62,000 nucleotides of DNA from Mesostigma viride (taxonomy: Eukaryota; Streptophyta; Mesostigmatophyceae; Mesostigmatales; Mesostigmataceae): the NCBI GenBank assembly GCA_009746045.1, contig RPFO01000542.1, positions 424,978 to 486,977 of the forward strand, written 5' to 3'. How positions within the stretch are numbered: position 1 is the first letter of the stretch; each line of letters starts with the position of its first letter. The translations under genes and the position numbers were made by a program. This document shows, piece after piece, positions 45,574-56,200 of this stretch. The notes under the pieces were generated by a model. The model was not told where the DNA came from and searched no databases. It saw only the letters and a list, made by a program, of their open reading frames with translations.

Positions 45574-46083
45574 ATGGCCGCCGCGAAGAGGGGCAAGAGG
45601 ACCGCCGCGAAGAGACGGACGAGGCGTCACGCGATGCGAGCGGGCGATGCGAGCCCGGATCTGGCGGCCTATTTGGTGCAGAAGCCGCTCCCGCCCGACC
45701 CCGAGTACCATTCGCGCCCGCCGAGTTACGTGTATGGCAGCGAGTACGAGACGGAAGAGCAGCGAGCCGCTCGGGAGTACACGATGGGCGTGGCGAAAAG
45801 AAACGTCGCGAAGAGAGAGAAAGCCCTCGAACGGGCGCTCGTGCGCGACGGTTACGACGAAGAGAAGGCGAGTTTCATGGCGGGCGACATTTCGCTCTTG
45901 GACGGAAGACACCGCGGCGTGGTCGAGCTCGTGGACGAGTACGTGCGTTGGAGCGCCCAAGACGGCCGCGCGCGCGCGGCCACTCGCCGGCCGCCCATCG
46001 AGGACGCGATGAGGGTTTTCGACCACTTCTACCCGCCGGACCACCAGACTTTCACGACCCCGTTCGGCTCGTACGATTACTAG
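45574..46083 (+). CDS. Leader-bearing TEEQR-family protein, copy 3 (Lys-rich leader)
   Basis: 169 residues. Leader GKRTAAKRRTRRHAMRAGDA, close to copy 1. The body has YETEEQRAAREYTMG, LERALVRDGYDEEKASFMAG, VDEYVRWSAQDGRARAATRR and a distinct aromatic end (FTTPFGSYDY). It sits behind the E2F-like and heat-shock-like promoter. Function unknown; compare 38240-38803 and 38858-39469. Confidence 0.75.
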   Translation: MAAAKRGKRTAAKRRTRRHAMRAGDASPDLAAYLVQKPLPPDPEYHSRPPSYVYGSEYETEEQRAAREYTMGVAKRNVAKREKALERALVRDGYDEEKASFMAGDISLLDGRHRGVVELVDEYVRWSAQDGRARAATRRPPIEDAMRVFDHFYPPDHQTFTTPFGSYDY

Positions 46084-46172
46084 ACTCGCTCGTGCACGGG
46101 GACGGGGTCCGCGGGCTCGCTTTTACGCATGTAACTTGTGGCGGGCGAAATAATAAAAGACCCGAATCAAGG

Positions 46173-46577
46173 TCAGGTGTTCCTGGCGTACCATCCCCTG
46201 GCTATCGCGTCGAAATCTTGTTGCCCGCGGATGTACTCTTCCGGCGTGGGGCGCTGTTCGAGGGGCGCGTTCCACCACCTCGGTCCCCATCGATTCTCCG
46301 AGAAGGGACCCCATAACGGCTCTTGTTCGCCCGCGGCGCTCATGCTCGCCACGTACCCGGCCCCATCTAACGGTCCGTTGAGATCACCTCCCGTCATTTG
46401 TGTCCCGCCCTGACTCGGCGGTTGTTGTGTTTGTGTCTCAAAAACTTCTCTCATCACATGCCTCTTCTTTTTGTTCCTCCTGGCCGTCGCCGAGTGGGCG
46501 AAACAGGCGGAGGAGGAACCGCGACAGCGGTTCTTGCACTTCTTCCCCGCCATCGTCAATCGCGAGCACCTTTTCAT
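46173..46577 (-). CDS. Zinc-motif leader protein with degenerate leader box
   Basis: 134 residues from ATG 46577. CSRLTMAGKKCKNRCRGSSS, then ACFAH, is a C-C-C-H motif of the same type as 15827-16105. It is followed by RRNKKKRHVMREVFE, in which RAG is replaced by REV. The tail is Gly/Pro/Gln-rich with a Trp cluster (RWGPRWWNAPLEQRP). Function unknown. Confidence 0.65.
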   Translation of the reverse strand: MKRCSRLTMAGKKCKNRCRGSSSACFAHSATARRNKKKRHVMREVFETQTQQPPSQGGTQMTGGDLNGPLDGAGYVASMSAAGEQEPLWGPFSENRWGPRWWNAPLEQRPTPEEYIRGQQDFDAIARGWYARNT

Positions 46578-46668
46578 CCGCCTATAACGAACGCGCACAT
46601 ATTTTTTCCATCGGCCGACCCGGCTTTAGAATTAAAAACCTCGCACAAGTACAAAGACGCGCTCCGAT

Positions 46669-49600
46669 ATGGTGGCGGTGGCGGCGAAGAAGCGACCGGC
46701 CAGCGCGCCGGCCAAAACGCTGAAGGCTACGAGAGCGAAAAGCGCGACGAAACCGACCAATAAGAGCGCGACGAGTCACCGCGTGCGAGCGAGCGACGAT
46801 ATGGTGGTCGTGGACAAGGGGAAGAGACCCGCGGACGAACGGGCGATCGAGGAATCGCGCGCGGCGAAGGTCCCGCGCACGGGCGAGCACGGGATGGCGC
46901 CGACGTCTTCGTCCGCCGGGGCGGGCCCTTCGTCCGCGCCCCCGCGGAGTTCGCAAGAGGCGCGCCCCCGCGGCCCGAGGAGTTCGCCCGACCCGCGATG
47001 TCACAGGCGGTTCTACCCGAAGTAGAGCAACTCGTGCACGGACACAGTATGTGGAGGAACCTGGTCCTCGGGAATATCGAGGCCGCTGTGAACAGAGTCG
47101 ACGTGGCGAAAGTTTTAAGGAACTCGACGAACGCCAGAAACGCGTTGGTGCAGAAGTTCAATACGATGCCTTTGAATCAAGCGTCCTTCGTAGTGCTGAA
47201 TGCCGCGATCGACGGGGTTGACGAAATCATACGATCGTTGGGCGATAAGCAGAAGCGAATGAATTGGAAGCCTACCCCGATCAATCGGATTGAGAAAACC
47301 CGGACGATGCCTCCCGCCGATCCCGTGGCAGTCCCGCCACGTCCCGATCCAACCCCTCCGTCAAAACCGAAAGAACCGAAAGGGGGTTCTCTCAAATCAA
47401 TCGTGCCCACGAGGGATGGGAGCGCCATCGTCATGAAACCCACGCGGTTTGACCCCGATTTTTGGAAGGAATTTGTCCCGCTCACGAAGGACTTGATAGC
47501 TGCTAACGAGAAGTCGTACAAGGATATCATGGAAACTCCCGGTATCTCGGATGCGGAAAAACGCGAGCGAATCAAGAAACTGATGCTGGCGGACAACGCG
47601 TCGGTTCGAGCAACGATTCTGCGCCCCGCGCTTAACGCCTTGCAGAGGTCCGTCGAGTCGCGCGCCGAGTCCGAGAGCGTGCCGAGACGGGAGAATTACA
47701 CCCGTGTCGACGCGGGGATATCGTCGAACGCGGGCGGGGGCGCGTTTCTGCCCGCTCGCATTCGCGAGAGCCACCGGCGGCCCCAAGACCTCTTGAAAGC
47801 TACTTACCAGCCGTTCAGCGAACAAGCGCAGAAGGTTATAAAGGAGCTGTACGGACCCGAGAATCGACCGTTCGCCATCCACGACCCGTTATTAGAGTCC
47901 CTTGTGACTGGGGACGAGGCGAAGAAACGAGTCGACGCGCGCGCGGCGAAAAGACGCGCGATCAACGCGGGCGTTCTGGCCTCGCACGCGGACGCGCGCG
48001 GGCGCCAAGAGGCCGCGGCAGAAGAGGAGCGTAAGCGCCGAGAGGCCGCCGCAGAAGAGGCGCGTAAGCGCCAAGAGGCCGCCGCAGAAGAGGCGCGTAA
48101 GCGCCAAGAGGCCGCCGCAGAAGAGGCGCGTAAGCGGAAGGACAAGGAGACCGTGGATCGGATGAGAGAGCTTTTGCGCACCGGCGCCGGGCCGAGTACT
48201 GCGACGGGGTGGGAGGCGCTGGGTCCCGAACTCCGCAAGCGCGTGTGGGACACCGTCTGGGCCTCCAAGCCTCGCTTAGACGAGTTAAAGGGCGCTTTGC
48301 TGGCGAACAAGGAGTTTAAGAGGGCGTTCGACGCCTACGTGAAAGACGAGGAAGGACCGAGGATGACGGAAAATTTCGCGAAAGAGGCGGCGTCGAAATT
48401 CTACGGGGCTCTCGAGACGAGACAGAACGCGTTGAATGTGAAGAGAGATGTCGGATTGGCGCGCGGATTCGCGGAAGAACAAGACCGTAAGGGTGCCGAA
48501 AGACAGGCCGAAGTCGAGCGCGAGGTTAGGCGTATGGCGGAGAGAGAAGCCGCCGAGGTCGAAATGGCGAACAGATGGAAACAGGAATGGCGGTGGAAAC
48601 GCGAGAATGATAGGCGGAAAAACCTAAACGCGTTGCGCCTAAAACTACACTTGCCACTCGTGCCGTATTCAGAGGGTTTACCACCGTTTCAGTACAATAG
48701 CCTCCTCAGGGTACACGACCAATCGGAAGAGAGTCATCAGAAATATCCGTACAGTCTTCCGGTCGTGTTTCACAGACCCGGAGCGGGGTCGAGACCGCCC
48801 TATGTAAAAGACCCTACAAGAGAGGAGGAAGACCCGAGAGACACGGGTTTGATTGACGAGGAACCCGTGTACGAATCCGATAGAGCGGCGAGAAACGAGC
48901 GTTACGAAAACTGGCGCGTTGTGAATGGTAGAGTCGACCCCTCGTTCTTCAAGGAACTCGATGACACCGAAAAGGCAGCGAAGGAAAAACTGAGAGCGGC
49001 CGAGCTGGTGGCGGAAACGGCAAAGCGAGACCTGGCCGGGAGGAGCGTGGACCTAGAGAGACTCAAGGGTCCGGAGTACGCGAAGTCAGCCATGAAACCG
49101 ACAGACTGGAAACGTATAGACGAGACGTCGTTGAGCCTGGGCGACGTGTACAGTACCGGAGACGATATCGCGGTTCCCGGCATTTTCCGACGCATGTACC
49201 CCGACGGCCCTGCGGGCAACTTTGTCTTGGACCATTATGTCGAAGATGACGACGAGGTGATAATGAATCCTCGCTTCGAACAAGCGATGGAGATGTACTC
49301 GTCATTGGCGCCCGGAGAAACGGCGAAAACGCTCGACGAACATATGAAGGGGATGTCGACAGACGAAAAACGGCGCATATTGGACGCTCTTTTGGAGCGC
49401 AAAAACGCGTATTTCGAGCAGTATCACAGGAACGAGCTAGAAGCGATGCAGGAGGATGAAAGGAGCGCCACCAAAGCCAGGGTCAAAAGGGACGAGATCG
49501 AGTGGAAGCGTAAGAAGGAAAAGATCGAGAACGAAGAGAAGGGACGCGATATGGCGTCCACCGGCGGGGACACGGTCTCCGCGTCCGCGGGGAGCGCGGT

Positions 49601-49981
49601 GGGCGTTGCGAACCGGCCGAGACGAGGGCGACCAAAGCGACGGTAGACAATCGCAAACAGAGGGAAGTCGATCTAGAAAGTGTCAGGCTGGCCAGACTGA
49701 TCAAGAAGGAGGACATTTATAGTCGACAAAAATTCGACGTCGACGCACACAGAAAAGAGGGTGGCGTCACAGGACAAAAAACACAGAAGTTTGACGAGCG
49801 CTATCGTGCCGGGAAGCCGGATAACATCCGAGACAGCACCGCACATCTGACGCACTATTATCGCGGCGAAGCCCACGATAATATGAAGAGAAACGTAAAC
49901 ATGAATGAGTTACGCAAACATATCGGTAGGAGGATGGCGGTGGAGGGTGGCGCCGAGCCACTCTTCCAACGTCTCCAGTGA
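46669..49981 (+). CDS. Very large leader-bearing coiled-coil protein (two apparent frameshifts)
   Basis: An unbroken frame runs 46998-49646 (882 residues). The frame opening at 46669 begins with a basic leader (KSATKPTNKSATSHRVRASD) and would join it if one C is added in the run 46965-46969. At the 3' end a stop-free frame from about 49628 to 49981 (REVDLESVRLARLIKKEDIY, HIGRRMAVEGGAEPLFQRLQ) joins with one added base near 49560-49643. The joined product is about 1,104 residues, mostly charged helix, with four tandem 11-residue repeats EAAAEEARKRQ (coded 48011-48142). Shares NERYENWR with NERYRDWR of the 9105-11231 protein. Possibly structural. The joins are inference; the 882-residue core is firm. 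Confidence 0.7.
48011..48142 (+). repeat. In-frame 33-bp tandem repeat, four copies
   Basis: Units of GAGGCCGCCGCAGAAGAGGC plus GCGTAAGCGCCAA encode EAAAEEARKRQ. The inner two copies are identical, the outer ones slightly diverged, indicating recent slippage or recombination within the coiled-coil coding region. Confidence 0.85.
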
Positions 49982-50038
49982 CCCGTCTCGTTACCCCGTC
50001 GAGGAAAATCGTCTCGACTCGCATTGCGGCGAGGGAAG

Positions 50039-50524
50039 ATGGCGGACGCGTTCGCGAAGTCGATCAACCTGGCGAAGTGGGAGTCGATCTGCCAGCTGGC
50101 GGAAGGGGGCGCCATGTGGCGGTTTCTGAAGAACTCGTGTCGGGAAGGCGTGGACTACCGCCACTCGGACCCGTCGGCGTCCGTGTGGGACGCGGTGGAC
50201 GACCCCAACCTGCCCAACTTCCGCGTGCCGGACGTCGAGAGACGCAACGTGTTGATCACGCCCCGGTGCGTGTCCGACTTCCTGGCGCGGAGGTGGAACT
50301 GGGACGAGGCGATCGACGAGAACGAGGCGTCGCCGAACCTGGCGAAGGACGAGAAGAGACTCGGGTATCTGGAATGGGCGTTCGTGAGGGCCGCGATGCG
50401 GGACCTGTGCGAGACGGTGGCCGCGCTGCGAGACCAGGTGGAGGTGCTGACGAACCGCGTGGACGCGTTGGAATCGGAGCCGGCGGTCGCGGGCCAAAAT
50501 ATGTGTGCGAGTAGTGATGAGTGA
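50039..50524 (+). CDS. Protein with C-terminal coiled coil, function unknown
   Basis: 161 residues. The N-terminal part (LAKWESICQLAEGGAMWRFL, KNSCREGVDYRH) resembles short antirepressor-like modules but is not assignable. The C-terminus is a heptad-like helix (LCETVAALRDQVEVLTNRVD). It is followed 3 bp later by the 50528 membrane-protein gene, so the two are probably co-transcribed. Confidence 0.7.
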   Translation: MADAFAKSINLAKWESICQLAEGGAMWRFLKNSCREGVDYRHSDPSASVWDAVDDPNLPNFRVPDVERRNVLITPRCVSDFLARRWNWDEAIDENEASPNLAKDEKRLGYLEWAFVRAAMRDLCETVAALRDQVEVLTNRVDALESEPAVAGQNMCASSDE

Positions 50525-50527
50525 GAT

Positions 50528-51482
50528 ATGAATAAGAAAGTCTGGATCCCTGTCGTTATCTTCTTCGTGATAGCGAGCATCGTCGTCGCCATCGTCGTCC
50601 CCGTCGTGGTCGTGCCTAAAAAGAACGACGGGGGAGGGGCGAGCACGGAGTCCGGCGCGACCGCGGTGAAGATCGACTCGACCTCTCCCCCGTCGGCGCC
50701 CCCCCCGCCTCTTCGGACGCGCCGTCCTCGGTGCAGCTCGCCGCTCCCCCTTCGCCTCCCGCCTCGGCCACGGAGCCCGTCGCGGCCCCTCCCGCTCCCG
50801 CCCCTTCGGCGCCGGAGGTGACCCCCCTCCCCCCTTGGCGCCCGTCCAGGCCCCGGTGGTTGCGTCGGGCACGCAGGCGGCGGAGGCGGCCGCTCCGAAA
50901 CCGACGACCGCGACGGTCCTTCCCGTCCCCAAGCCCGCGAAACCGCTCCCTCCCGTCGTCCCTTGGAAGGAGTGCGACGGGACGCCGTACTCCTCCACAC
51001 CCGTGCTATCGAGTTTCGCCATGACGGCTGGCGAAGACGTCACGTTGGACGAGTTCAAGCAGCGGAAGCTCCAGCTGCAATGCGCGATGGCGGTCGTGGA
51101 TGACAAATGTGACCGAGGTAAATATGCCGGCATGCTGGTGGGGGGGATCCACTACGACGGGAAGGCGACGGTGGCGCACGGGTCGGACGGCTCGATCACG
51201 GTCCTGGCTCCAAAGACTCTAAAGGAGCCCGTCAAGGTGTGGACGAAACACACGGCAAACTTCGGATCCTTGAAATGCATCGACGACGCGAGGAGGTACT
51301 TGGAGGAGTTGAAGAAGCAGGGGACGATCTCGAGTTTCGAGATCTCCCCCGAGATGAAGACGACGTCGGGTGTGATCACCGTAAAATTCCGTTACGCGTT
51401 CGTGACGACCTCGAAGGCCGTGAAGGACGAGCAGCTGAAATGCTACATTTTCAAGACCAGTTCCGCGAAAGTTACGAAATGA
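50528..51482 (+). CDS. Single-pass membrane protein, family M member (two apparent frameshifts)
   Basis: The N-terminal anchor VWIPVVIFFVIASIVVAIVV is followed by PKK and a Pro/Ala/Ser-rich linker. C runs at 50699-50706 and 50829-50834 each need one more base; then the frame reaches 51482 through an ectodomain (WKECDGTPYSSTPVLSSFAM, AVVDDKCDRGKYAGMLVGGI, TTSGVITVKFRYAFVTTSKA). The W/Y-x-E-C-x-G-x-x-Y start of the ectodomain is shared with the adjacent 51533 gene, so this is a tandem duplicate. Joined length about 318 residues. Confidence 0.75.
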
Positions 51483-51532
51483 GCGAGAGACATGAGTTAA
51501 TAAATATATGTCGCTTTCATTAATATAAAAAG

Positions 51533-52234
51533 ATGGGTAAAATCGCCAACTCGTTCAAGTATGGCTTTATGAGTAAACATTATATTAAAATAGTCATCGC
51601 GATTTTGTTTTTCATCGCGGTCGGTGGTGTGACAGCGGCTGTCGTGCTTACCAAAGGGTCGAGGAAGGACAAAAAACCCAAACCTCCCGCCCAAAGCACT
51701 GCCACCACCGCCCCTACCGGCGAGACGCAACCGATGCCCGTGTACGAGGAGTGCGGCGGTGTAAAGTACGGAGGCCCTGACGACGTTCATCCATTTCTCG
51801 TTTTGTTAGTCGGGAATCAAATAAAGCGTTACGAATCGGATGAGTCCGGGTCTGGCTACAAAAAAGCACGGAAAGATATAAGTGCGTTATTCAATGCCGC
51901 CGCTATAAAAGGGTACTTGGATACAGGGTCTCCGACCGGTGAGAAAGCTCAATATTGGGTAGATGCCGCGGGTATGATCAATGTGTTGATCGAAACTGAC
52001 GACGATTCCTATCCTGTCGCGCATTTGTCTATAAACCCCTTAAACGTCAAGTGTGGTGGATCTGATTTCAAGGGCTGGACAGAATCGATGCCGGTAGACA
52101 AGATTCGATCCACATACAGCCCTGTCATAGAGATTCCAGGAAAGATAAAATTCGCATTCGCTTTTTTGGTGGGATCGCCGGCGGGTGTTCCGTTACTGAT
52201 ATCGCACATCTACCGAGTTCCTTCCTCAAAGTAA
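51533..52234 (+). CDS. Single-pass membrane protein, family M member
   Basis: 233 residues. Membrane segment near 21-43 (IKIVIAILFFIAVGGVTAAV), Lys/Pro/Thr-rich linker, ectodomain starting YEECGGVKYGGPDDVHPFLV. Paralogue of 50528-51482, intact, and clearly less GC-rich than its neighbour. Type II topology inferred from the short basic N-terminal tail. Probable virion membrane protein. Confidence 0.75.
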   Translation: MGKIANSFKYGFMSKHYIKIVIAILFFIAVGGVTAAVVLTKGSRKDKKPKPPAQSTATTAPTGETQPMPVYEECGGVKYGGPDDVHPFLVLLVGNQIKRYESDESGSGYKKARKDISALFNAAAIKGYLDTGSPTGEKAQYWVDAAGMINVLIETDDDSYPVAHLSINPLNVKCGGSDFKGWTESMPVDKIRSTYSPVIEIPGKIKFAFAFLVGSPAGVPLLISHIYRVPSSK

Positions 52235-52258
52235 TCTGGTGTCTTAGTATTGTATCCG

Positions 52259-53200
52259 ATGGAAGAGATCAAACTGCGTTGTGCGAGGGGCGTGAAGGCC
52301 GAGCTGCGCCCCCAGGAGGCGCTGTGGCTCGTGAAGGCTCTCCACCCCCAGTTGTCCGACTACCACGTGCTGTCGATGAGCCAGGACCAGCTGTGCTACC
52401 TGATCTCGCAGGAGGTGGTGGTGGCGGTGCTGGCGGAGTTGTGCGGGCGACAGCAGGGACGGGACCGCGAGAGGACCGCCGTCATAGCGGCCGTGCTCAC
52501 GGGCCACCCGTACCAGACCCTGATGCAACTCCCGCAGGGATACCTGTGCCAGATGCTCGGGCAGGTCCTCGAGGGGAGAAAGGCGACGACGACGAAGCGG
52601 GGCGGGGTGATGTCCGCCGTCAAGAGCCTGCCGTGGGGCACGCTGGGCAAGCTGGCGATCCCCATCCTCGCCGCGACGCTGCTGCCGGGAGCGGGCGGGT
52701 TAGCCAGCGCCGCCCTGTCGGCCCTCGGGAACGCGGCGTTCCCCGCGACGACGGCGGGCCCGGTCGGGGTGACGGATGCCATCCAGGCGGCCATCAACGA
52801 CCCGATGGTCCAACAGATCGCTACAAAAGTCGCGACAGACCCGCTCGCTCAACAGGTCCTCCGGAACACGGCCACGAATGCCGCGATGGCCGCGAAATCG
52901 ATGGCGTCCGCGTACGGCCCCTCCTTGTCCGCCGCCGCCCCTTATGCTGTCGCCGGCGGTGCCTTGACGGCACAAGCCGCGGCGGCCGCGGCCAAGGTCC
53001 AGTCGGACAGAGAGATGTACGGGAGGGTCGTGAGCGACGCGGAGAGGAAGATGGGCTTTTATCACAAGGAGGTCCGTCCGGACGCGGCGTTCATCGGGCC
53101 TCTACCGGAACCCGCGCGGACGTACGATAACGCTAGCTACTTGGACTATCCCATGATCTATCTGGACAACAAGGTCAAGTCGTGGTTCGGTCGCGGCTAG
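52259..53200 (+). CDS. Virion-type protein with Ala/Gly hydrophobic region
   Basis: 313 residues from ATG 52259. The N-terminal 110 residues are globular (ALHPQLSDYHVLSMSQDQLC, LMQLPQGYLCQMLGQVLEG). Then come small-residue hydrophobic stretches (GKLAIPILAATLLPGAGGLA, AYGPSLSAAAPYAVAGGALT), similar in style to the C-terminal half of the LysM protein. The tail includes DREMYGRVVSDAERKMGFYH. Ends one base before the convergent capsid gene 4, suggesting a structural role. Not assigned. Confidence 0.65.
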   Translation: MEEIKLRCARGVKAELRPQEALWLVKALHPQLSDYHVLSMSQDQLCYLISQEVVVAVLAELCGRQQGRDRERTAVIAAVLTGHPYQTLMQLPQGYLCQMLGQVLEGRKATTTKRGGVMSAVKSLPWGTLGKLAIPILAATLLPGAGGLASAALSALGNAAFPATTAGPVGVTDAIQAAINDPMVQQIATKVATDPLAQQVLRNTATNAAMAAKSMASAYGPSLSAAAPYAVAGGALTAQAAAAAAKVQSDREMYGRVVSDAERKMGFYHKEVRPDAAFIGPLPEPARTYDNASYLDYPMIYLDNKVKSWFGRG

Positions 53201-53201
53201 A

Positions 53202-56200
53202 TTACGACGCGAACCGCTTGCCGCCCATGCCGGACTGGAGCCGGAGCAGGTTGAAGCTGCGTGCGTAGATGTCGATCGTGCCCTGCGGGATGCCGTGGGG
53301 GTACGGCCCGAGTCCCTTGAGGAGGAGCTTGACGCTGTCGAGCCTGCTCATGTTGATGGACCCGGTGGGCTTCCAGGACTCGGGGTCGAGACAGAAGGGG
53401 ATCACGTACACGCGCGAGTTCTTCTCGACGCGCGTGTGGTAGTCGGCGGGCAGCTGGTACGAGAAGAAGATGGGGTCGCGGCCCTCCTCGAACATGAACT
53501 GCCCGTTCAGCGTCATATTGCACTTGGTGAACAGGTGCCCGTCGCCGAACTCGCTGTTGTTGTTGTAGAAGTTCCAGTACCCGTTGTAGGAGAACTCGGC
53601 GTCCGAGCGGAACTTGCTCTCGATGAACCCGAGCTCCGTCGGCTTGTAGAAGAAGATGAGCTCCTTCACGGGGTGGTTGAACTGCAGCCGGATGTCGATC
53701 TCCTCCTGCCCGCCCACGTGCGTCTTCATGAGCTGCGTCTCCGTGATCAGGTACTCGTGCGTCCGGAGCGCGAACTCCTTGCGCTCCGTGTCGTCCAGGT
53801 AGAACATGCGCGCCAGCAGCTTGCAGTTGAACGGCGGCGGGCTGGCGATCCACCCGGCCCGCGGGTGCACGAACGCCACCGCGTTCGCGGTGCCCGGCAG
53901 GTAGTTGATGGTCGTCGGGATGTTGCCGGGGTACGTCAGCTCCATGTGCCAATCCTGCCCCAGCGCGCCCAGGAACCCGCCCAGGGACCGCACGAGGACC
54001 TTGACGTACGTCAGAATCCCTCCTGGCCCCGTGGTCCACGTCTCCACCGCGAACCGGGTGAGCCCCTCCGTGTCCCACAGGTTCGCCCAGAAGGACCCGC
54101 TGTAGCTGTTGTTGGTCTCGTTCCCGCGCGTGATCGGGAACTTGGAGTCCAACTGCGCGGCCCAGATCTGCCGAACCACAGGCATCTGGGAAGTCGAGCC
54201 GTCCACGCCGGCGTGTGCTCCGATATCGTTGGGAGTGACCGCCACGTTGAAAAACCACACGTGGTCCCACCTCGCGTTCTTCGCGTACCACTCGGCGGGG
54301 GCGTCGGGGCTCGTGCCCATGTACATCGTCTTGGAAGTGATGTTGGGGTTTCCCAGGAATGGCGTGTAGGCCAGCGTCTTCGCCACTCCGTCGACATACA
54401 GCTTGTACCTGTTGTTGTTGTCATTATAAATCCCGTTGAAGAAGCGGACGTTGCGGATCTTCACGCGCTCCTTGATGGGGGACACGTACTTGGAGTTCGC
54501 CCCGAATAGGAGAGAAGTTCCGAAGTTGGCGCCCGAGCGGAAGCCCTGGCCGGCTCCGTAATACGCGACCCCGTCCACGGAGATGATCAACTTGCTCAGG
54601 TCGTTCGCCGAGGAAGACTCGCTCGCGACGCCCAGCCGCGTCACGGAGACCGTGTGCCACGCGTCCATCGCGAACACCGCGGGCACGCCGTTCTTGTCGA
54701 CCACCTGCAGGTTCAGGTCGCCGTTCGTCACCGTCGACACGCTGTTCATCCACAGCGAGGTCCCGTCCGCTCCGGTGGCCGCGACGATGCGGTTGGTGGT
54801 GTTCGGCCCCAACTGGAACAGCGCGATGGCGTTTCCGTCGAGCTTGGTGCTGTCCACGCGGTAGTCGAAGACCAGGGAGAAGGTCGTGAGACCCGTGGTC
54901 GCCTCCGACAGGTCGATCGTCACGCGGTCCGTCCCCGAGCTGAACGCCGTCGACGAGCTCGTCCACTCGATCTCCCCCGTGCTTACGTCCACCTGCGTGC
55001 CGGACACGACGGCCAGGTTGCTCCCGGTGCCCGTGTTGGTCAGAGCTCCGCCCGCGAACAGCCACTCGCCGGGGATGGAAGCGGGGAACGGGGTCACGCC
55101 GCTGAGGCGCGTCAGGACCAGGTTGTGTTTCGCGTCGTCGCCCACGAACACGTTGGAGGACGCGAACTTGTCCATGACCTGACTCACGCCTCCGGTCCGC
55201 GTCTCGAGCTCCAGAGCGCCGGAGTTCGCCAGCTGCAGACGCACGAAGTCCGTCCCGGACCCGTACTGCTGCAGGACGGTGCCCAGGGCGCCGGGGGCGA
55301 TGATCTCCGCGTTGGTGGTGTAGATGCTGTTCACCGTGGCGGCGTTGATGGCGTACGAGTAGATGGCGCCCTGGTCGATGTACCCCATCATGTTCGCGTA
55401 CGGCAGGGATGTGACCTGGTTGCCGAAACACATCGTGCTGGTGCCCGGTCCGAGTTTGGTGGCCGTCGGGGTGAACTGCACCTTCAACGCGTTGTCATAG
55501 TACAAGCTCACCTGACCGCCCTGCCTGGTGACCACGATGTGATGCCACGTGTTCAGGGTCGGGGTCATGGCGAACCACGTGTGCTTGTCGGCCGCGGTGA
55601 CGTTGCTGCCCCGGTCGAAAAAGGCGAACCCGGGAGTCGTGCGCCAGCTCGGGTTGTAGACGAGACCCCATTGGACGCCGGCGTTGGCGGTGAAGATGGA
55701 CTGCCATTGTTGGGTGTTGTTGGTGAAGTAGACGAACACGGACAGACTGAAGTCGCTGGAGAGCATGCTCTGTAGCGCCGCGCTCGCGACGTCGAACCCG
55801 CCGCTGGTGTCCGTGACGGCGAGACTGTGCGTCCCGCTGTACTTGACGGAGGCGGAGTACTGGCTGCTGCCCTTGAGGGACCCGTTCCAGGCGTTGACGC
55901 CGTAGTCCCTCCCGTCGCCGTTGAACCCCCAGTAGGCGACGGCGCCGGTGGAGGTTGCGGTGGGGTTCTGGGCGGTCACGTCCGTCGCCATCGAGAAGGT
56001 GGTGAGCCCGCCGTGGAATCCGGCGTTGCTCAGGTCGATGGACGCGTGGTTGGCGGTCGCGCCGTAGGTGTCCGACCCGGAAGACCCGGATTGGACGCTG
56101 CCCCCCGTCTGCTGGTAGTCGTGGAGGACGGTGAGCGGCGTGTTGGCGGCCGGCTGGACGGACCCGACGTTGTTCAGATCGGAGTCGTAGTTCCACTCTC

